A DNA stretch of 8,838 nucleotides from an uncultured Collinsella sp. (GTDB taxonomy: Bacteria; Actinomycetota; Coriobacteriia; Coriobacteriales; Coriobacteriaceae), in NCBI GenBank assembly GCA_902494035.1, contig CABURV010000065.1:1-8838 (forward strand). Direction: 5' to 3'. Each line of letters starts with the position of its first letter. The first letter of the stretch is position 1. Position numbers and translations under genes: made by a program. Shown here in pieces: positions 6,473-8,838 of this stretch. A model generated the notes under the pieces. That model searched no databases and was not told the origin of the DNA. It saw only the letters and a program-made list of their open reading frames with translations.

Positions 6473-6514
6473 GCGCGCCGCAGGTGATACGAATCCTGCG
6501 GCGCGCTGTTTTTT
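6473..6514 (+). terminator. Rho-independent terminator after the ATPase gene
   Basis: GCGCGCCGCAGG (6473-6484) and CCTGCGGCGCGC (6495-6506) form a perfect 12-bp stem with a 10-base loop, followed by TG and TTTTTT at 6509-6514. It lies 134 bases after the ATPase stop. The intervening 6339-6470 has no gene, so the transcript would have a long 3' untranslated end or there is a separate short RNA. Confidence 0.88.
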
Positions 6515-6624
6515 GCGCGAGGGCTTTCAGCTGTGTCCGCACGACATGTGACACTTACCCTGCCGTCCTGCTCTGCCGCGGCGGCATGTACCCAAACAAC
6601 GACCCTCTAAGGAGTTCGATATTG

Positions 6625-6864
6625 ATGAGTGACAACACCAAGCATCTCGCAAAGAAGTGCGTCAAGGACGCGGGGCCGTGCCTCGCGCTGTGCGTAGCCG
6701 GCGCAGCGGTCGCGCTGCTGGCTGTTCTGGGGCCATTCGACGTGCTCCGAAGTGCCAGTTCCCTGCACGTTTGCATGGCCCTTGCCGGCGCCATGATGAC
6801 CGGCGGCGTGCTCGATCTGGTTTTTTGGGTGCTTGACCCGTTTGGATGGAAGAACGAGGGGTAA
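6625..6864 (+). CDS. Small two-helix membrane protein, function unknown
   Basis: I do not recognise the family. The 79-residue product has a short polar, Lys-rich N-terminus (MSDNTKHLAKKCVKD) and then two hydrophobic segments at about 18-38 and 48-70, fitting a membrane hairpin. It ends in a short DPFGWKNEG tail. It has four cysteines (C12, C19, C23, C50), two of them in the first helix, and one acid (D64) inside the second. There is no signal peptide cleavage site. The start is chosen from TAAGGAG at 6608-6614, 10 bases before ATG 6625; the frame is open further upstream into the terminator, and that part is not coding. No promoter is evident. The phosphoesterase gene follows after 85 bases and may be cotranscribed. 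The good ribosome binding site and coherent hydrophobic pattern support a real gene. Confidence 0.72.
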   Translation: MSDNTKHLAKKCVKDAGPCLALCVAGAAVALLAVLGPFDVLRSASSLHVCMALAGAMMTGGVLDLVFWVLDPFGWKNEG

Positions 6865-6885
6865 GCCCTAAGGGATGGAAGGGCT
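6864..6885 (+). other. Weak hairpin between the small membrane protein and phosphoesterase genes
   Basis: AGCCCT (6864-6869) and AGGGCT (6880-6885) can form a 6-bp stem with a 10-base loop right at the stop codon. No T tract follows, so it is unlikely to be an efficient terminator. Readthrough into the phosphoesterase gene is plausible. Confidence 0.3.
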
Positions 6886-6949
6886 GGAACGGTTAGCTTA
6901 GTAATCGTGCAGAATGCGGGCTAGCGACTTGCAGGGAAGTGGTGATCCG

Positions 6950-7675
6950 ATGACGGTCTATGTGACGGGCGACATTCACGGTGGGCTCGACATGCAAAAG
7001 CTGCGCGACTGGGAGCTTGGGGATAGCCTGACGAGCGACGACTATCTCATCGTCGCCGGCGACTTTGGCTTTCCGTGGGATTTCTCTGCCGAGGAATGCG
7101 CCGATATCGCTTGGCTGGAGTCGCGCCCCTATACGTTGCTGTTCGTCGACGGCAACCACGAACGTTTCGATCACTGGGCGGAGCGTCCCATGGAACTGTG
7201 GCACGGCGGCCTGATGCAGCGCCTGTCGGACACCTCGCCCATCCGACGCCTGACGCGCGGCGAGGTTTTTGAGCTCGACGGCTCAACGATCTTTACCATG
7301 GGCGGCGCCACGAGCGTGGATAAGGAATACCGCATTCCGTATTCCAGCTGGTGGCCGCAGGAGCTGCCGGACGAGCGCAACTTTGAGGAGGCGCGGGCAA
7401 AGCTCGAGAGCATGGGCTGGAAGGTCGACTACGTGATCACCCACACCTGCTCTACGCGCATGCTTTCGCCCACGCTTTATCCGGCATCCAGCTGGAATTG
7501 CCCCACGGTTGATCGACTTACGGCATTTTTCGATGAGCTGGAAGATCGCATGGACTACAAACGCTGGTATTACGGGCATTTTCATCGGGATGCCAACCCG
7601 GCCGAGCGCCATACCGTGCTCTACGACTGCATCGTTCGCTTGGGTGACGAACTCCAGCCCTGGGATGTTGCGTAG
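6950..7675 (+). CDS. Calcineurin-like metallophosphoesterase
   Basis: This 241-residue cytoplasmic protein has the full set of metallophosphoesterase motifs for a two-metal site: GDIHG (7-11, D8 and H10), GDFG (37-40, D38), GNHE (68-71, N69 and H70), H165 in VITHT, and GHFH (209-212, H210 and H212). No signal peptide or membrane segment is present, so it acts in the cytoplasm. The substrate (phosphodiester, phosphoprotein, nucleotide or other) cannot be deduced. I choose ATG 6950 because GGTGATC, which matches the extended anti-Shine-Dalgarno complement, ends 2 bases before it, and because MTVYVTGDIHG is how such proteins begin. An in-frame ATG at 6914 would add 12 unlike residues without a ribosome binding site. 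The gene lies 85 bases after the small membrane protein gene and converges on gluQ with only 15 bases between the stops. Confidence 0.93.
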   Translation: MTVYVTGDIHGGLDMQKLRDWELGDSLTSDDYLIVAGDFGFPWDFSAEECADIAWLESRPYTLLFVDGNHERFDHWAERPMELWHGGLMQRLSDTSPIRRLTRGEVFELDGSTIFTMGGATSVDKEYRIPYSSWWPQELPDERNFEEARAKLESMGWKVDYVITHTCSTRMLSPTLYPASSWNCPTVDRLTAFFDELEDRMDYKRWYYGHFHRDANPAERHTVLYDCIVRLGDELQPWDVA

Positions 7676-7690
7676 AGGCGGGGTGGCTGG

Positions 7691-8692
7691 CTACTCGACC
7701 GTTACAGTGATGTTCTCGCGGTGCGCACGGATGACGTCCCATCTAAAGTGCTCGACCAGCTGTTCGGCAGAGCGCGGCGTGGTGTCCGGCGCGATGCCTG
7801 TTTGCCCGGCGAGCCATCCCAACAGTGCCTCGGGCGTGCCAAATCGTGCGCGTAGTTCGCTCAGGTCCAGATCGCGATCGCGCTTGGAAAGGCGGCGGCC
7901 GTCCGGCGACATGAGCAGCGGAATGTGCGCGTAGCGCGGTGTGGGCAGTCCCAGCAGATGTTGCAGATAGATCTGGCGCGGCGTGGAACCAAGCAGGTCA
8001 CATCCGCGTACGATCTCGGTGACGCCCATGGCGGCGTCGTCGACCACCACGGCCAGCTGATAAGCAAACACGCCGTCGCTGCGACGCACCAAAAAGTCGC
8101 CGCACTCGGTGGCGAGTGCCTCGCATTGGGCTCCGTACGTGCGGTCAACGAATTCGACCACATCGTCTGCGAGGTCGTCGACGGCGGGCACGCGCAGGCG
8201 CGTGGCCGGAGCGCGCAGGGCACTGCGGCGGGCGATTTCTTCGGCCGAAAGGCTTCGGCAGGCGCCACGGTAGATGGGTGTGCCGTCGCTGGCATGCGGC
8301 GCGCTCGCGGCGTGGAGCTCGGCGCGCGTGCAAAAGCAGGGATAGGTGAGGCCGACGTCTTGTAGCTGGTGCAAGGCGCTCTCGTACAGGTCGAGGCGAT
8401 CGTGCTGGTAGTAGGGGCCTTCGTCCCACTCAAGCCCTAGCCAGGCCAGGTCGTCAATCAGTTGAGCGGCAAGTTCCGGGCGCTTGCAGCGATCGTCCAG
8501 ATCCTCGATGCGCAGCACGATGCTGCCGCCTTGGCTGCGGGCTGAAAGCCACGCGCACAGGCAGCTGAACACGTTGCCCAGGTGCATGCGGCCCGAGGGC
8601 GACGGGGCAAAGCGGCCCACGACGGGCACGGGAGCGGCCGCTGCTGGTGCGCCCACGGCGTGTGTTGCTATGTTGCATGCGTTGATATCCAT
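7691..8692 (-). CDS. gluQ: Glutamyl-Q tRNA(Asp) synthetase
   Basis: This 333-residue paralogue of the glutamyl-tRNA synthetase catalytic domain attaches glutamate to queuosine at the anticodon wobble position of tRNA(Asp). It has the class I signatures: RFAPSPSGRMHLGN (27-40), with HLGN as the HIGH motif, and RRLSKRD (266-272) as the KMSKS loop. The family's zinc site is intact: C119, C121, Y141 and C145 in CFCTR...YRGAC. It ends soon after the KMSKS region with no anticodon-binding domain, which separates it from true GltX; E. coli GluQ is 308 residues. The first 24 residues are a non-conserved Ala/Pro-rich extension. ATG 8692 is the only ATG start before the HIGH motif; GTG codons at residues 22 and 25 have no ribosome binding site. 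The ATG has none either, but a -10 box sits directly before it. GC is high (about 67% in one counted line), like the left-hand regulator gene. Confidence 0.95.
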   Translation of the reverse strand: MDINACNIATHAVGAPAAAAPVPVVGRFAPSPSGRMHLGNVFSCLCAWLSARSQGGSIVLRIEDLDDRCKRPELAAQLIDDLAWLGLEWDEGPYYQHDRLDLYESALHQLQDVGLTYPCFCTRAELHAASAPHASDGTPIYRGACRSLSAEEIARRSALRAPATRLRVPAVDDLADDVVEFVDRTYGAQCEALATECGDFLVRRSDGVFAYQLAVVVDDAAMGVTEIVRGCDLLGSTPRQIYLQHLLGLPTPRYAHIPLLMSPDGRRLSKRDRDLDLSELRARFGTPEALLGWLAGQTGIAPDTTPRSAEQLVEHFRWDVIRAHRENITVTVE

Positions 8693-8699
8693 GCGGACG

Positions 8700-8705
8700 A
8701 GTATA
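8700..8705 (-). promoter_or_regulatory. -10 box of gluQ implying a leaderless transcript
   Basis: The minus strand reads TATACT, five of six matches to the -10 consensus, followed by seven bases and then the ATG at 8692. Initiation at the normal distance would fall on or next to the A of the start codon. There is no purine-rich ribosome binding site to contradict this. No -35 box is found at 16-18 bases; the perfect TTGACA at 8745-8740 is 34 bases away and cannot pair with it. Confidence 0.55.
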
Positions 8706-8838
8706 GCGCGGGGTGAGGTGGGGGGTGTTCCTATAGTTTTGTCAACCTGGGAATGCCGTTTGCGAGACTGAATCGCGACATGCTGACGCCAGGCCTTTCG
8801 GCCGGTGGGCCCCAATCTGTTCAGAGTGCTTCGACTAG
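8706..8838. other. Upstream region of gluQ, no gene recognised
   Basis: The last 133 bases hold no coding region I can support. They contain a short inverted repeat GGCC-tttc-GGCC near 8793-8804 without a T tract, and an isolated TTGACA on the minus strand at 8740-8745. The gluQ frame stays open through this stretch, but without an ATG or any conserved sequence. Confidence 0.5.

Noticed and set aside
6315..6554. A 79-codon minus-strand frame over the end of the ATPase gene and the terminator
   Set aside because: It reads through a 12-bp terminator stem, is Arg/Pro-rich and lacks a ribosome binding site.
6484..6624. N-terminal extension of the small membrane protein from an upstream ATG
   Set aside because: It would start inside the terminator hairpin and bypass the strong TAAGGAG site placed before ATG 6625.
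8740..8745. Perfect TTGACA on the minus strand as the -35 box of gluQ
   Set aside because: It lies 34 bases from the TATACT box, twice the workable spacing, and no other -10 box is suitably placed.

Overview
The window reads as chromosome of a high-GC Gram-positive gut actinobacterium, most likely a coriobacterium of the Collinsella type. This rests on base composition, on strong Shine-Dalgarno sites mixed with one apparently leaderless gene, and on the gene set: a DUF4342 protein, a DUF4143 ATPase and a GluQ-type tRNA synthetase paralogue. The genus call is inference. There are no rRNA or tRNA genes, transposases, integrases or CRISPR arrays.

Left part (1-1743). A minus-strand operon encodes a UBA-like/DUF4342 membrane protein and, 18 bases later, an OmpR-type response regulator cut by the window edge. 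A promoter can be seen for the operon. The plus-strand gene that follows is a MutT/NudG-like Nudix hydrolase ending in a strong hairpin terminator, convergent with the next gene.

Centre (1784-6338). Two long genes diverge from a 382-base intergenic region. On the minus strand is a roughly 960-residue protein made of a PLD-type nuclease domain, a superfamily 2 helicase and a DUF3427 C-terminus. On the plus strand is an AAA ATPase of the DUF4143 family. One-line hand counts give about 53-57% GC here against about 67-70% in the outer genes, so this looks like acquired or accessory material. The intergenic region holds two tandem 40-base units built from an inverted AACTTGC/GCAAGTT motif, plus a third partial copy upstream. 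This repeat cluster, lying directly before the ATPase start, is the most unusual feature of the window.

Right part (6339-8838). A structured intergenic stretch ends in a perfect 12-bp terminator hairpin. It is followed by a 79-residue two-helix membrane protein, a calcineurin-like metallophosphoesterase with all its metal-binding motifs, and a convergent gene for glutamyl-Q tRNA(Asp) synthetase. That last gene has a TATACT box 7 bases before its ATG and no ribosome binding site, which points to a leaderless transcript.

The outer genes are ordinary housekeeping or signalling genes. If the window holds an accessory system, it is the PLD-helicase, perhaps together with the DUF4143 ATPase and the Nudix hydrolase. 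A role in DNA repair or phage defence is possible but is not shown by the sequence.
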